Shown piece after piece: positions 1 through 9,109 of a stretch of DNA of 64,000 bases. The translations under genes and the position numbers were made by a program. The notes below the pieces were generated by a model. The model did not search any database. It saw only the letters and a list, made by a program, of their open reading frames with translations, and had not been told where the DNA came from. The first letter of the stretch is position 1. The number at the start of each line of letters is the position of its first letter. The stretch comes from Filimonas effusa (GTDB lineage Bacteria > Bacteroidota > Bacteroidia > Chitinophagales > Chitinophagaceae): positions 868,001 through 932,000 of the forward strand of contig NZ_SDHZ01000002.1 of NCBI RefSeq assembly GCF_004118675.1, given 5' to 3'.

Positions 1-2274
1 GAACAAACGCCATAACTTACGGAGGAAGCGGTGTACGCCTTCGATACCTTTTGTATCCCAGGGCTTGCTTTGTTCAACGGGACCGAGGAACATTTCATAC
101 ATCCGGAAAGTGTCGGCGCCATATTTCTCCACCAGGTCATCGGGATTGACTGTGTTGAATTTGGACTTTGACATTTTTTCTACTTCTGTAGCACAGATGT
201 ATTTGCCGTTTTCGAGTATGAAGGTGGCATTTGCAAACTCGGGTTTCCATTTTGTGAAGGCTTCGGTATCGAGTTCTACGCCGTCGACAATGTTTACGTC
301 GACATGGAGCTTGTCTACTTCGTACTGATCGATAAGACCTGCGGATACATATTGATGAGTGCCTCTTATGCGGTATACAAACCGGCTGCTACCCTGGATC
401 ATACCCTGGTTCACCAGTTTTTTATAAGGTTCATCGAAGCCAATGAAGCCGAGGTCGTATAATACTTTCGTCCACATACGGCTATAGAGCAGGTGACCTA
501 CGGCGTGTTCGGTACCACCGATATAGAGATCAACCTGGCCCCAGTAATCGCTTACCTTGCGGTCGCAGAAAGCCTGGTTGTTATGCGGGTCCATATAACG
601 CAGGAAGTACCAGCTGCTGCCGGCGTAGCCAGGCATAGTGTTGGTTTCGAGATGTCGTGCCGTCCATTCCGGAACATTAGCCAATGGGCCTTCACCTTCG
701 GGTCCGGGGCCGTATTTCTCTATATGCGGTAATTCGAGCGGCAATTCCGATTCTTTCAGCGGATAAGCGATACCATTGATCCATTGAATGGGGAATGGCT
801 CACCCCAATAGCGCTGACGGCTGAAAGCAGCATCGCGCATACGATAGTTGACCTTACGTTTGCCGATACCCATTTCTTCGAGCCTGGTAAGAACGAGGTT
901 CATGGCATCGCGCATAACCGTGCCATCGAGAAAGCCGCTGTTGCTCAGCTGTACCTCTTTGGTAGCGTTGGCTTCGGTGCCGTTAAATGCATCGCCAATG
1001 ATATTGGTGATGGGAATATTGAAGTGCTGTGCAAATTTGAAATCCCTTTCATCGCCACAGGGCACAGCCATGATAGCGCCGGTGCCATAGCCTGCGAGTA
1101 CATATTCGGAGATCCAGACAGGAATTTCCCTGCCGTTAAAGGGGTTGATCGCGTAAGCGCCGGTAAAGCAGCCTGAGATCTTTTTCTCAGCTTGTCTTTC
1201 CCTGTCGCTCCTGCTTTTTACATATGCGATATAGGCATCTACTTCGGCGGCCTGGGCATCGGATTTCAGGTCTTCTACCCATTCGAGTTCGGGCGCCACC
1301 ACCATAAAATCGACACCGAAGATGGTATCGGGGCGGGTAGTGTAGACCTTCAGCGTATTTACCTTGTTCAGTTGGCTTTTTACCTGGAAGTCGATTTCAG
1401 CGCCATAGCTTTTACCAATCCAGTTGGTTTGCATTTCTTTCATAGCGTCGCTGAATTCGATGCGGTCGAGTCCTTCGAGGAGGCGGTCGGCATATTCAGT
1501 GATACGGAGGTACCATTGGCGGAGTTTCTTTTTCACTACGGGGTGTCCTCCCCTTTCGCTTACGCCATTGACCACTTCGTCGTTTGCGAGTACGGTACCG
1601 AGGGCTTCGCACCAGTTCACTTCGCCATAACCACAGAAGGCGAGGCGGTATTCCATTAGGATGCTTTGTTGTGTAAATTCATCAAAAGCTGTCCATTCGG
1701 CCGCGTTAAAGCTACCGTGGAAACATCCTGGCACCTCGAACTGGCTGTTGGGGATGGGGTGTTTTTTATTACCTTCTTTTTCGAAAGCTGTTACGAGCTC
1801 TGTAATGGGTATAGCCTTCTGCTGATTACGATCGAAGAAGCTGTTGAAGAGTTGGAGGAAGATCCATTGCGTCCATTTATAGTAACCCGGGTCGGAGGTG
1901 CGGATTTCGCGGCTCCAGTCGAAACAAAACCCGATATTATCGAGCTGGCGGCGGAAGTTGGCGATATTGCTATTGGTGGAAACGGCCGGGTGAACGCCAT
2001 TTTCGATCGCATATTGTTCAGCAGGCAGACCGAAAGCATCGTATCCCATTGGGTGGAGGACATTGAACCCTTTGAGGCGTTTGAACCGGGCGAAGATATC
2101 GCTGGAGATGTAACCCAGGGGGTGCCCTACGTGCAAGCCTGCTCCGCTTGGGTAGGGGAACATGTCGAGCACATAATATTTAGGTTTGGGGCTAATGTTC
2201 TGCACCTTATATGCGCCTGACTGATTCCATTGTTCCTGCCAGTTTTTTTCAATCTGCCTGAAATTGTATTCCAT
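1..2274 (-). CDS. leuS: Leucyl-tRNA synthetase, 3' end cut by window edge
   Basis: Class I aminoacyl-tRNA synthetase that charges tRNA-Leu in the cytoplasm. The minus-strand frame is open from ATG at 2274 to base 1, giving 758 codons. The ATP-binding HIGH motif appears as HVGH at about residues 48-51, inside a typical LeuRS N-terminus (FPYPSGAGLHVGHPLGY). The KMSKS loop is intact at about residues 700-704 (bases 163-177). The family usually runs to roughly 900 residues or more in this phylum, so the tRNA-binding C-terminal part lies outside the window. The editing CP1 domain fills the middle. A TAACTTTG -7 box sits 72 bp upstream, divergent from the ftsX promoter. Long plus-strand frames over this gene are antisense shadows. 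Confidence 0.97.
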   Translation of the reverse strand, partial: MEYNFRQIEKNWQEQWNQSGAYKVQNISPKPKYYVLDMFPYPSGAGLHVGHPLGYISSDIFARFKRLKGFNVLHPMGYDAFGLPAEQYAIENGVHPAVSTNSNIANFRRQLDNIGFCFDWSREIRTSDPGYYKWTQWIFLQLFNSFFDRNQQKAIPITELVTAFEKEGNKKHPIPNSQFEVPGCFHGSFNAAEWTAFDEFTQQSILMEYRLAFCGYGEVNWCEALGTVLANDEVVNGVSERGGHPVVKKKLRQWYLRITEYADRLLEGLDRIEFSDAMKEMQTNWIGKSYGAEIDFQVKSQLNKVNTLKVYTTRPDTIFGVDFMVVAPELEWVEDLKSDAQAAEVDAYIAYVKSRSDRERQAEKKISGCFTGAYAINPFNGREIPVWISEYVLAGYGTGAIMAVPCGDERDFKFAQHFNIPITNIIGDAFNGTEANATKEVQLSNSGFLDGTVMRDAMNLVLTRLEEMGIGKRKVNYRMRDAAFSRQRYWGEPFPIQWINGIAYPLKESELPLELPHIEKYGPGPEGEGPLANVPEWTARHLETNTMPGYAGSSWYFLRYMDPHNNQAFCDRKVSDYWGQVDLYIGGTEHAVGHLLYSRMWTKVLYDLGFIGFDEPYKKLVNQGMIQGSSRFVYRIRGTHQYVSAGLIDQYEVDKLHVDVNIVDGVELDTEAFTKWKPEFANATFILENGKYICATEVEKMSKSKFNTVNPDDLVEKYGADTFRMYEMFLGPVEQSKPWDTKGIEGVHRFLRKLWRLF

Positions 2275-2345
2275 AAAAGAGGTAACTCGGTTTTTAAAAA
2301 CTTAAAATAGGAATGGTTGTTGGTATTTTATGATGTTTCAGGCCG

Positions 2346-2353
2346 CAAAGTTA
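2346..2353 (-). promoter_or_regulatory. Putative leuS promoter -7 box
   Basis: On the minus strand this reads TAACTTTG, an exact match to the Bacteroidota housekeeping -7 consensus TAnnTTTG. It would give a leader of about 65 nt for leuS. It lies back to back with the ftsX promoter, 23 bp apart. Confidence 0.55.
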
Positions 2354-2376
2354 AGTTTTTAAGGGGGTAAATGCCC

Positions 2377-2384
2377 TAAATTTG
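2377..2384 (+). promoter_or_regulatory. Putative ftsX promoter -7 box
   Basis: TAAATTTG matches TAnnTTTG and lies 30 bp before the ftsX ATG. A T-rich stretch about 20 bp upstream could act as the -33 element. Confidence 0.5.
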
Positions 2385-2414
2385 CGGGTTACTAACATAG
2401 TATAAAACAGCAGC

Positions 2415-3290
2415 ATGGCTCAATTTGGTAAAGCATCAGCGAAACGCAGCAAGCCCAGTTACATCATGAGCATCATTGGTGTAGCCCTGGTACTGCTTAT
2501 TATGGGTATTATGGGATGGTTTTTCCTGAATTTCAGGCAGGCCAGTAATGCCTTTAAAGAAGATATCCGTTTAAGCGCTTACCTGCGGACCCTGAATAAG
2601 GATTCGATCGCGCAGATACAGCAATTCATATCGGCGCAGCCTTACGCGAAGGATGTAAAGTATGTGAATAAGGAAACCGCCAAGGAACTATGGAACAAGG
2701 AAAACAACGAAGACTGGTCTAAGTTCCTGGATTACAACCCTTTACCGGAAAGCATCGATTTTTATACCCGTGCCGATTATGTTAACCCGGACAGTTTAAA
2801 AAAGATCTCTGCGAGCCTGATGGCTGCTTATGGCAACCAGATCACGGAGTTACAATATCCGCAGACGCTGGTAACCAACCTGAATGAGCGGGCGAATAAG
2901 CTGGGGCTTATTTTCCTGGTGGTAGCCATTGTGCTTTGTGTTATTGTGATTGTAAGTATAGATAATACGATCCGCCTGGCGATGTTCAGCAACCGTTTCC
3001 TGATAAAGACCATGCAGATGGTGGGAGCTACGCGTGGGTTTATTGCCCGTCCGATGGGTTTGCGGGCGGTTTTAAACGGGCTCATCAGCGCGGTTATAGC
3101 GATTGTGATATTATTTAGTATGATGCAGTGGGCTGAGAGCCAGTTTCCGCAGTTAAAAGCCATCCGCAACACGCAGCTGACGATCATTTTGTTTGGCGGC
3201 ATGATACTGGTGGGCGTAGGCATTTCGTTATACAGCACGCACCGCAGTGTGATGAAATACCTAAAAATGAAACTCGACGACCTGTATTAA
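2415..3290 (+). CDS. ftsX: Cell division protein FtsX (permease-like)
   Basis: Inner-membrane partner of the ATPase FtsE. In other bacteria FtsEX links the divisome to peptidoglycan hydrolases. The 291-residue protein has the FtsX layout: a first transmembrane helix at about residues 18-40, a periplasmic domain of about 115 residues, then three helices near 162-185, 215-240 and 258-278. The cytoplasmic stretch with KTMQMVGAT between helices 2 and 3 is typical of FtsX. ftsE is not adjacent. The gene is followed at once by a DUF3098 membrane protein and uppP, both on the same strand and envelope related. Confidence 0.93.
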   Translation: MAQFGKASAKRSKPSYIMSIIGVALVLLIMGIMGWFFLNFRQASNAFKEDIRLSAYLRTLNKDSIAQIQQFISAQPYAKDVKYVNKETAKELWNKENNEDWSKFLDYNPLPESIDFYTRADYVNPDSLKKISASLMAAYGNQITELQYPQTLVTNLNERANKLGLIFLVVAIVLCVIVIVSIDNTIRLAMFSNRFLIKTMQMVGATRGFIARPMGLRAVLNGLISAVIAIVILFSMMQWAESQFPQLKAIRNTQLTIILFGGMILVGVGISLYSTHRSVMKYLKMKLDDLY

Positions 3291-3327
3291 TCGTTTTTTG
3301 CTATTTTGCGGCAACAAAAGAAGAATT

Positions 3328-3579
3328 ATGTCTGAAAATAAACCCAAAAACAGTTCTGTTTTATTCACTAAAGAGAATTATGTTTTGATGCTTGTGGGTG
3401 GGGTAATAGTGGCGCTGGGCATGTTATTAATGTCGGGCGGTAAAAATGACCCTAATGAATTTGATTATAAAGTGGTGTACAGTACAACCCGTATCACTAT
3501 AGCTCCTATCGTGATAGTACTGGGGCTGCTGGTAGAGATCTACGCGATCTTCAAGAAACCAAAGCAGCAGCAAGCCTGA
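3328..3579 (+). CDS. DUF3098 family small membrane protein
   Basis: An 83-residue protein of unknown function, found in Bacteroidota and resembling DUF3098. Two hydrophobic segments (about residues 17-36 and 54-74) flank a short polar loop containing GGKNDPNEFDYKVVYS. The last ten residues are Lys/Gln rich. I chose ATG 3328; an earlier in-frame codon at 3298 would add only an unlikely polar tail. The gene lies 37 bp after ftsX and before uppP, so a role in division or envelope synthesis is suggested by position only. Confidence 0.8.
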   Translation: MSENKPKNSSVLFTKENYVLMLVGGVIVALGMLLMSGGKNDPNEFDYKVVYSTTRITIAPIVIVLGLLVEIYAIFKKPKQQQA

Positions 3580-3599
3580 TAAATAGTTATATTTTTTAT

Positions 3600-3632
3600 A
3601 AGCGATGGTTGGTTAAGCCATCGCTTTTTTTT
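3600..3632 (+). terminator. Rho-independent terminator after ftsX-DUF3098
   Basis: The arms AGCGATGG (3601-3608) and CCATCGCT (3618-3625) form an 8-bp stem with a 9-nt loop, followed by a run of Ts. It ends the ftsX-DUF3098 transcript and separates it from uppP. Confidence 0.85.
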
Positions 3633-3668
3633 GTTCTTCATTCCTAATCCAAGCATCTGTACGTTCTT

Positions 3669-4466
3669 ATGACTCCTTTAGAAGCCGTTATCATTGCTAT
3701 TGTAGAAGGTATTACCGAATTTCTGCCCATTTCATCGACAGGGCATATGATCATTACCAGTTCGCTGATGGGCATTGCCTCGGATGATTTTACCAAGCTG
3801 TTTGAAGTAGCCATTCAGTTGGGCGCTATTGTTTCGGTTGTTATCCTTTACTGGAAGAAGTTTTTCCCACTAAACAGGTGGAGGTTTTACCTTAAGCTGC
3901 TGGTAGCGGTTATACCTGCACTGGTGTTGGGCGCTTTGTTTTCGGACAAGATAGACGAGTTACTGGAGAGCCCGATGACTGTAGCGCTTTCGTTGTTGGT
4001 GGGCGGTGTTGTATTATTGTTCATCGACAAGCTGTTTACTGCGCACCATATAGAAAAAGAAGAAGACATTACATTTAAAAAGGGCTTTATCATTGGGATC
4101 TGGCAGTGCCTGGCCATGATGCCCGGTGTAAGCCGCAGTGCTGCCAGTATTATCGGTGGTATGCAGCAAAAGTTATCGCGCGGCCTGGCGGCGGAGTTTT
4201 CGTTCTTCCTGGCGGTGCCTACCATGGCTGCTGCTACGGGTTATAAACTACTGAAAGCATTTAAGGAAACACCTGAGATATTAAAAGACAGTCATAATCT
4301 GGCCATGCTGGCGCTGGGCAATGTAGTAGCGTTTGTTGTGGCGCTGCTGGCGATCAAATTCTTTATCAGTTATGTACAGCGTTATGGCTTTAAGCTGTTT
4401 GGCTGGTATCGTATTATAGTGGGTGTTATACTGATATTCCTTATATCACAAGGTTACCTGAAATAA
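3669..4466 (+). CDS. uppP: Undecaprenyl-diphosphatase UppP (BacA family)
   Basis: Integral membrane phosphatase that converts undecaprenyl diphosphate to the monophosphate, recycling the lipid carrier for peptidoglycan and surface polysaccharides; it also gives bacitracin tolerance. The 265-residue length is normal. Both signature regions are present: [14 protein letters not shown] near residues 13-26 and [12 protein letters not shown] near 155-166. The predicted helices fit the multi-pass family fold. It follows a terminator, so it probably has its own promoter, but I see no good TAnnTTTG box in the 36 bp upstream. Confidence 0.96.
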   Translation: MTPLEAVIIAIVEGITEFLPISSTGHMIITSSLMGIASDDFTKLFEVAIQLGAIVSVVILYWKKFFPLNRWRFYLKLLVAVIPALVLGALFSDKIDELLESPMTVALSLLVGGVVLLFIDKLFTAHHIEKEEDITFKKGFIIGIWQCLAMMPGVSRSAASIIGGMQQKLSRGLAAEFSFFLAVPTMAAATGYKLLKAFKETPEILKDSHNLAMLALGNVVAFVVALLAIKFFISYVQRYGFKLFGWYRIIVGVILIFLISQGYLK

Positions 4467-4484
4467 AATCCGTTTCACCGGATA

Positions 4485-4529
4485 ATGATCAAGGCTCCTC
4501 AGGCAAAACGCTTCGGGAGCCTTTATCAT
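4485..4529 (+). terminator. Inverted repeat after uppP, possible terminator
   Basis: The arms ATGATCAAGGCTCC and GGGAGCCTTTATCAT form a long imperfect stem 18 bp after the uppP stop. The T-tract is short and interrupted, so termination is plausible but unproven. Confidence 0.5.
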
Positions 4530-4651
4530 GTAATAGTTCACCTGCCACGGTAAGTGCGGCTGACCTGCAGGATGTAAGCTGCGGTTTATTCTTTTTTATC
4601 AGGCTATAATATTATTTTAGGGCCTGGTTTTCATTTGAAATCAACCTTATT

Positions 4652-6103
4652 ATGCAAACTGCCTCCAAAAAAGTAATTAACGGCTGGGCTATGTACGACT
4701 GGGCCAACAGCGTTTATAACCTGGTAATCACCACTACCTTTTTTCCCATTTATTTTCTATCGGTGACCAAGGGAGATGATGGAACCGGGATGGTAACCTT
4801 GTTTGGGAGGAAGTTCGTAAATGCTTCGCTTTATGATTATACATTGGCGGCGGCTTATCTTATTATCGCTCTTTTATACCCGGTATTGACATCTATTGCC
4901 GATACACGGGGCAATAAAAAGAAGTTCATGCGTTTCTTCTGTTATATGGGCAGCCTGGGATGTATGTCGCTTTTCTTCTTCGACAGTTCCAATATATGGC
5001 TGGGGTTACTCGCCTTTACCCTTGCGGCAATGGGTTATGTAGGCAGCCTGGTTTTCTACAATGCATTTTTGCCGGAAATAGCTGCTCCTGAGGACAGGGA
5101 CCGCATTAGCGCCAAAGGATTTTCTTATGGCTACCTTGGCAGCGTACTGATGCAGATGATCGGTTTTGGTCTAGTTATTTTTATGAAGGGGAAAGAAGGG
5201 CTCGCTTCGCAAATCACTTTTCTGCTGGTTGGGATCTGGTGGATAGGTTTTGCGCAAATCACCTTCAGGCGTGTACCTGAAACGCCCAAACCATTTGCAG
5301 TTAAAGGCAATGCGTTGAAAGACGGTTTCAGGGAAGTAAAAAAAGTGTACGAGGAAATAAAGCACCTGCCTGTTCTGAAACGCTTTTTACGTGGTTTCTT
5401 TTTTTACAGCATGGGCGTACAAACAGTAATGCTGGCAGCTACTTTATTTGGCAGCCAGTTATTGCATCTGGCAGATTCCAAGCTGATTGTAACAGTGGTA
5501 CTTATTCAGCTTGTTGCTATTGCCGGCGCCATACTAATGAGTCGTTTATCGGGCAAGTTTGGAAATATAAGCGTATTAATAGGCGTTGTGTTTTTCTGGA
5601 TACTTATTTGCGTTGCCGCTTATTTTATTGCCAATGTAGCGGAGCCGCTGGCGCCTCAGCATGATGCGATAGAAGTATTAAAGAAGCAATACACGGCAGC
5701 AGTAAGCGCCGGGGATACAGGTTTGGCAGCGCAGCTTACCACCGCTATAAGTGCAGCCGAAGCCAAATTAGCGCCAGCTCATACATCGGTTGAGTTCGGG
5801 TTTTACGGATTAGCAATAGCAGTAGGTTTGGTGATGGGGGGTATACAGTCGTTAAGCCGCTCAACCTATTCCAAGCTTATGCCTGAAACCAATGATACAG
5901 CATCCTACTTCAGTTATTATGATCTTACGGAGAAGATAGCCATTGTGATAGGGATGTTCAGCTTTGGGTATATAGGAGAAATAACCGGTAACATGAAGAA
6001 TTCTGTGTTATCTTTGATTTTCTTTTTTGCTGTCGGCATCATCTGGTTATTTACAGCACTCCGTATCCGCAAAACACAGCCTACTGGTGTCGCGGCATCT
6101 TAA
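4652..6103 (+). CDS. MFS transporter, UMF1 (Atg22-like) family
   Basis: A 483-residue major facilitator protein with about twelve predicted helices. The N-terminal YDWANSVYNLVI segment is diagnostic of the UMF1 family, which resembles the yeast vacuolar amino-acid effluxer Atg22; the substrate in bacteria is unknown. Unusual is an Ala-rich hydrophilic insert at about residues 333-380 between helices in the second half. The MBL-fold gene starts 9 bp after its stop, so the two are very likely cotranscribed. The 185-bp region upstream holds the uppP inverted repeat and no clear promoter box. Confidence 0.88.
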   Translation: MQTASKKVINGWAMYDWANSVYNLVITTTFFPIYFLSVTKGDDGTGMVTLFGRKFVNASLYDYTLAAAYLIIALLYPVLTSIADTRGNKKKFMRFFCYMGSLGCMSLFFFDSSNIWLGLLAFTLAAMGYVGSLVFYNAFLPEIAAPEDRDRISAKGFSYGYLGSVLMQMIGFGLVIFMKGKEGLASQITFLLVGIWWIGFAQITFRRVPETPKPFAVKGNALKDGFREVKKVYEEIKHLPVLKRFLRGFFFYSMGVQTVMLAATLFGSQLLHLADSKLIVTVVLIQLVAIAGAILMSRLSGKFGNISVLIGVVFFWILICVAAYFIANVAEPLAPQHDAIEVLKKQYTAAVSAGDTGLAAQLTTAISAAEAKLAPAHTSVEFGFYGLAIAVGLVMGGIQSLSRSTYSKLMPETNDTASYFSYYDLTEKIAIVIGMFSFGYIGEITGNMKNSVLSLIFFFAVGIIWLFTALRIRKTQPTGVAAS

Positions 6104-6112
6104 ACCGATAGC

Positions 6113-6937
6113 ATGAAGCTTTATACCATTGACACAGAACTGTTCAAATTAGACGGTGGCGCTATGTTTGGCGTAGTACCCAAGAGTATCTGGAACAAGT
6201 TGAATCCTGCTGATGAAAACAATTTATGCAGCTGGGCGATGCGACTTTTATTAATTGAAGAAGGCAACCGCCTTATGCTTGTAGATGCCGGCATAGGTGA
6301 TAAACAGGACGCCAAATTCTTTGGTCATTATCACTTACACGGCGGTCATACTTTAAAGACCTCCTTAGCTGCGCACGGCTTTGGCCTTGATGACATCACC
6401 GATGTTTTTTTAACACACCTGCACTTTGACCATGTAGGCGGCGCTATTAAAAGAGAGGGTGACAAACTGATCCCTGCCTTTAAAAATGCAACCTTCTGGA
6501 GTAATAAAGAACATTGGGAGTGGGCTATCAATCCCAACGACAGGGAAAAAGCTTCGTTTCTTAAGGAAAACATATTACCGCTACAGGAAAGCGGTCAGTT
6601 GAAATTTACGGATGAAGGCTTTGATGCATTCCAGATACATATTGCAAATGGCCACACCGAAAGCCAGATGCTTCCCAAAATTCAATACAAAGGCCGCACG
6701 ATCGTTTATATGGCTGACCTTCTGCCTTCAACAGGGCACCTGCCCATGCCTTATGTAATGGCGTATGATATGTTCCCGCTCACTACTTTAAAAGAGAAAA
6801 AGGCTTTTCTTACTGAGGCTGTAGAGCATGATTATGTATTGTTCTTTGAACACGACCCGGTGAATGAATGCTGCACCCTTCAAATGACTGAAAAAGGAAT
6901 CAGGGTGAAGGAAACTTTTAAATTAAGCGAGTTATAG
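6113..6937 (+). CDS. MBL-fold metallo-hydrolase
   Basis: A 274-residue metallo-beta-lactamase fold protein. The metal-binding motif THLHFDHVGG sits at about residues 101-110 (HxHxDH). Further ligands are likely the His of ANGHTES (about 184) and the Asp of YMADL (about 204). The architecture resembles lactonase and other quorum-quenching-type MBL enzymes, but the substrate cannot be read from sequence. There is no signal peptide, so it is probably cytoplasmic. It is cotranscribed with the UMF1 transporter, which hints that the transporter and hydrolase handle related compounds. Confidence 0.88.
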   Translation: MKLYTIDTELFKLDGGAMFGVVPKSIWNKLNPADENNLCSWAMRLLLIEEGNRLMLVDAGIGDKQDAKFFGHYHLHGGHTLKTSLAAHGFGLDDITDVFLTHLHFDHVGGAIKREGDKLIPAFKNATFWSNKEHWEWAINPNDREKASFLKENILPLQESGQLKFTDEGFDAFQIHIANGHTESQMLPKIQYKGRTIVYMADLLPSTGHLPMPYVMAYDMFPLTTLKEKKAFLTEAVEHDYVLFFEHDPVNECCTLQMTEKGIRVKETFKLSEL

Positions 6938-7021
6938 TATCAATGTAAGCGTGGGAAGTGGAAAAGTTATGATGGCAGGGACGTGCAGTCTCTACACTAA
7001 TAATTTTAGTACAGGAAATTC

Positions 7022-7132
7022 CATTTGCTAAAAAAAGGTCTTTTTTCAAGGAAGCTTCTGAGAAGCTTTAAAGAAGCTTTAGAGATGCTTTAAGGTATAT
7101 CCGGCAAAAGTGGCCTTTTTTTTAGCAAAATG
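7022..7132. repeat. Long imperfect inverted repeat enclosing an 11-bp tandem array
   Basis: The outer arms, 7022-7040 and 7112-7132, are near-perfect inverted copies (CATTTGCTAAAAAAAGGTC against the complement of GGCC-T8-AGCAAAATG). Between them, 7049-7092 carries four tandem 11-bp units: AGGAAGCTTCT, GAGAAGCTTTA, AAGAAGCTTTA, GAGATGCTTTA. The element lies between two convergent genes and may act as a bidirectional terminator, with a T8 tract on the plus side and T6 on the minus side. The tandem core is not explained by termination alone. Confidence 0.8.
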
Positions 7133-7165
7133 CTTGTTCAAGGGTTTTTTCTTTCCACTCTTATC

Positions 7166-7960
7166 TTAATTCCAGGACTGCAGTGAAGTAAGCGGGTAAC
7201 GGATATTGCGGTACTGCATCATATCGACCTTGATGCTGCCGACGGCTATGGGACTTTCGATACGTACGGGGATATGGTTGGGATCGTCGGTTACCCATAC
7301 ATTCATTTTTTCTCCTCCTTCGAAGATGGTACCTTTTACCAACAGCGGCTTAAACTTGATGGCCCTGAACTTACCGTATTTTGTTTTGATGGTTTCTTTA
7401 CCGAGGTACCTGATATAAAGGCTGTAGACTTCATTATCGAGGAACATCTGGAAAGGAATTCTATCGCCGGCTTTGTATTTATCGAAATTGATGTTCCGTG
7501 CGTAATAAACGGCGCTTAATACATCCTGAATGCAGGCCGGCACTTTGAATACGCCATCGGTAGTGACGGCAGTGTTGGCCTGTTTGTTGAAAGTTACGTT
7601 CTCATGTTTTTTGTAACCGCCCTCATCCACATTACGGATGAACTTCAATGGCTGAAGCGTATTGGTATCGATAAATGATTCATATTTATCGCGCACCTTG
7701 AAGATCCAGTCGTACTTTGAGTTGGATGTGCCTGTTCCTGTAATATGAAAAACCGGTCTATTATTTAGTTTTTCGAGGTTGCAATTAAAGGAAGCGGTGC
7801 CGGCGTTAACATAGATACCTGCTACAGCGTAGAAGATATTAAAGCTGATGAACTCGCCGTTCTGGAAAGCTGTATTCCTGATGCCACAGAAGTCATCATC
7901 ATCGGCAGACAGCCTTACCCAGGCCATAATGCCCAAACAAAGTGTAATAAATTTCTTCAC
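7166..7960 (-). CDS. DUF3108 domain-containing exported protein
   Basis: A 264-residue protein with an N-terminal signal peptide (about residues 1-19, ending near LSA). The rest resembles the DUF3108 family of periplasmic or outer-membrane-associated beta-rich proteins, function unknown. Recognisable features are GEFISFNIFYAVAGIYVNAG near the start and a WVTDDPNHIPVRIE segment near residue 222. It begins with GTG at 7960, directly after the TAA of the upstream flippase-like gene, so translation is probably coupled. Confidence 0.82.
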   Translation of the reverse strand: MKKFITLCLGIMAWVRLSADDDDFCGIRNTAFQNGEFISFNIFYAVAGIYVNAGTASFNCNLEKLNNRPVFHITGTGTSNSKYDWIFKVRDKYESFIDTNTLQPLKFIRNVDEGGYKKHENVTFNKQANTAVTTDGVFKVPACIQDVLSAVYYARNINFDKYKAGDRIPFQMFLDNEVYSLYIRYLGKETIKTKYGKFRAIKFKPLLVKGTIFEGGEKMNVWVTDDPNHIPVRIESPIAVGSIKVDMMQYRNIRYPLTSLQSWN

Positions 7961-8899
7961 TTATTTCTTAAATAGTTTGATACCTAATATAAACAAACTT
8001 CCGGCCAATGATGGTAATATTAAGTTAATACCCCATATACCAGCCGCTGTAGCAATAATACCAACTGTATTCGTGCTAAGCAAACCAAATAATTGTAAAC
8101 TGGCCTGGCCACGCACGCCAAGTTCAGCCATGGGTATTGTAGGTACTATAGCCAGTACGAGGAATAAAACGGACACCATCCACCAGCCCTCGATCCAGCC
8201 TATATTAACCTGGAATACCTGCAGAAGCAGAAGATACTGGATGGTAAAAACAGCGAAACGGCCTATAGAAAGTGAAAGCACCCTGGTTAGTTCTTTCCAG
8301 TGAAAGGTTTCCACTTTCTGTATAAAAAATGCATATTTCGACACAAAAGGAATACGCTCCACCAAGGCTGTGATCCTGGAGAGTTTAAAATATACCAGCA
8401 GCAGCAGGATGGTACCTACAATAACGGCATACAGCAACCCATCGAACCAGAAAATGGAAAGTCCCACCAACTGAGTATCGGTATCCAGTATATTCAGGCG
8501 CAGGTAAATAAGTCCTCCTATGCCTGCGAGCAGGGTAACGATAAGCTGGCTAACACTTCCTACCAGGGTTAGTGCAATAGAGCGGAGGCGGTTTCCTTCA
8601 TCCATATAGAGGATCCTGCCTACATATTCCCCTACTCTATTAGGTACGAATAAAGACAGGGCAAGGCCTGATAATACTGCTTTAAATGCCTTAAAAAGGG
8701 AAATTTCCTGAACAGGCGCCACCAGCACCTGCCATTTGCGGCCTTCAATACCCCAGTTAACGAGGCTCAACGCCACTACCAGCCAGAACTTCCATTGCTG
8801 GGGACCTTTCAGAGAACTAAGGATGGTATCCCATGACTGATGCAGATTTTCCTGGTTTTGGACGCGCCGGTAAATCACATACGACAACGCAACAAACAA
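7961..8899 (-). CDS. Flippase-like membrane protein (LPG synthase TM-domain / UPF0104 family), start disturbed
   Basis: A multi-pass membrane protein of at least 312 residues resembling the lysylphosphatidylglycerol synthetase transmembrane region (YbhN/AglD-like). Features are VNWGIEGRKWQVLV and a GLALSLFVPNRVGEYVGR segment near residues 92-110. The only usual start codon in frame is TTG at 8899, which falls inside the first hydrophobic segment. The frame is open upstream to 8974 and encodes a credible basic N-terminus (FEQNYRKLKRKYKILLNYIVG) but has no ATG. ATG at 8991 is in another frame; one extra A in the A4 run at 8958-8961 would join it to this gene. The gene is coupled to DUF3108 downstream. 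Confidence 0.8.
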   Translation of the reverse strand: MFVALSYVIYRRVQNQENLHQSWDTILSSLKGPQQWKFWLVVALSLVNWGIEGRKWQVLVAPVQEISLFKAFKAVLSGLALSLFVPNRVGEYVGRILYMDEGNRLRSIALTLVGSVSQLIVTLLAGIGGLIYLRLNILDTDTQLVGLSIFWFDGLLYAVIVGTILLLLVYFKLSRITALVERIPFVSKYAFFIQKVETFHWKELTRVLSLSIGRFAVFTIQYLLLLQVFQVNIGWIEGWWMVSVLFLVLAIVPTIPMAELGVRGQASLQLFGLLSTNTVGIIATAAGIWGINLILPSLAGSLFILGIKLFKK

Positions 8900-9109
8900 T
8901 ATCGGTCCTACTATATAATTCAGTAATATCTTATACTTACGCTTCAGCTTCCTGTAATTTTGCTCAAACGTACATTAATTTTTCCGCTCATCGTCTTAAG
9001 AGAAGAACCGAAGCGGAATTATAGCTGCTTCCGGAAATGGATAGGCATTGTACACAGGAGAAACAGGCATAAATATCAATATCAAGTTTGAAACGTTTAT
9101 TTTCACGTT

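Noticed and set aside
784-2220. Several plus-strand open frames of 130-184 codons
   Set aside because: They lie antisense to leuS, which has intact HIGH and KMSKS motifs, and show no family features.
3300-3327. Promoter box TATTTTG before DUF3098
   Set aside because: It is one base short of TAnnTTTG and lies just after the ftsX stop; cotranscription with ftsX is simpler.
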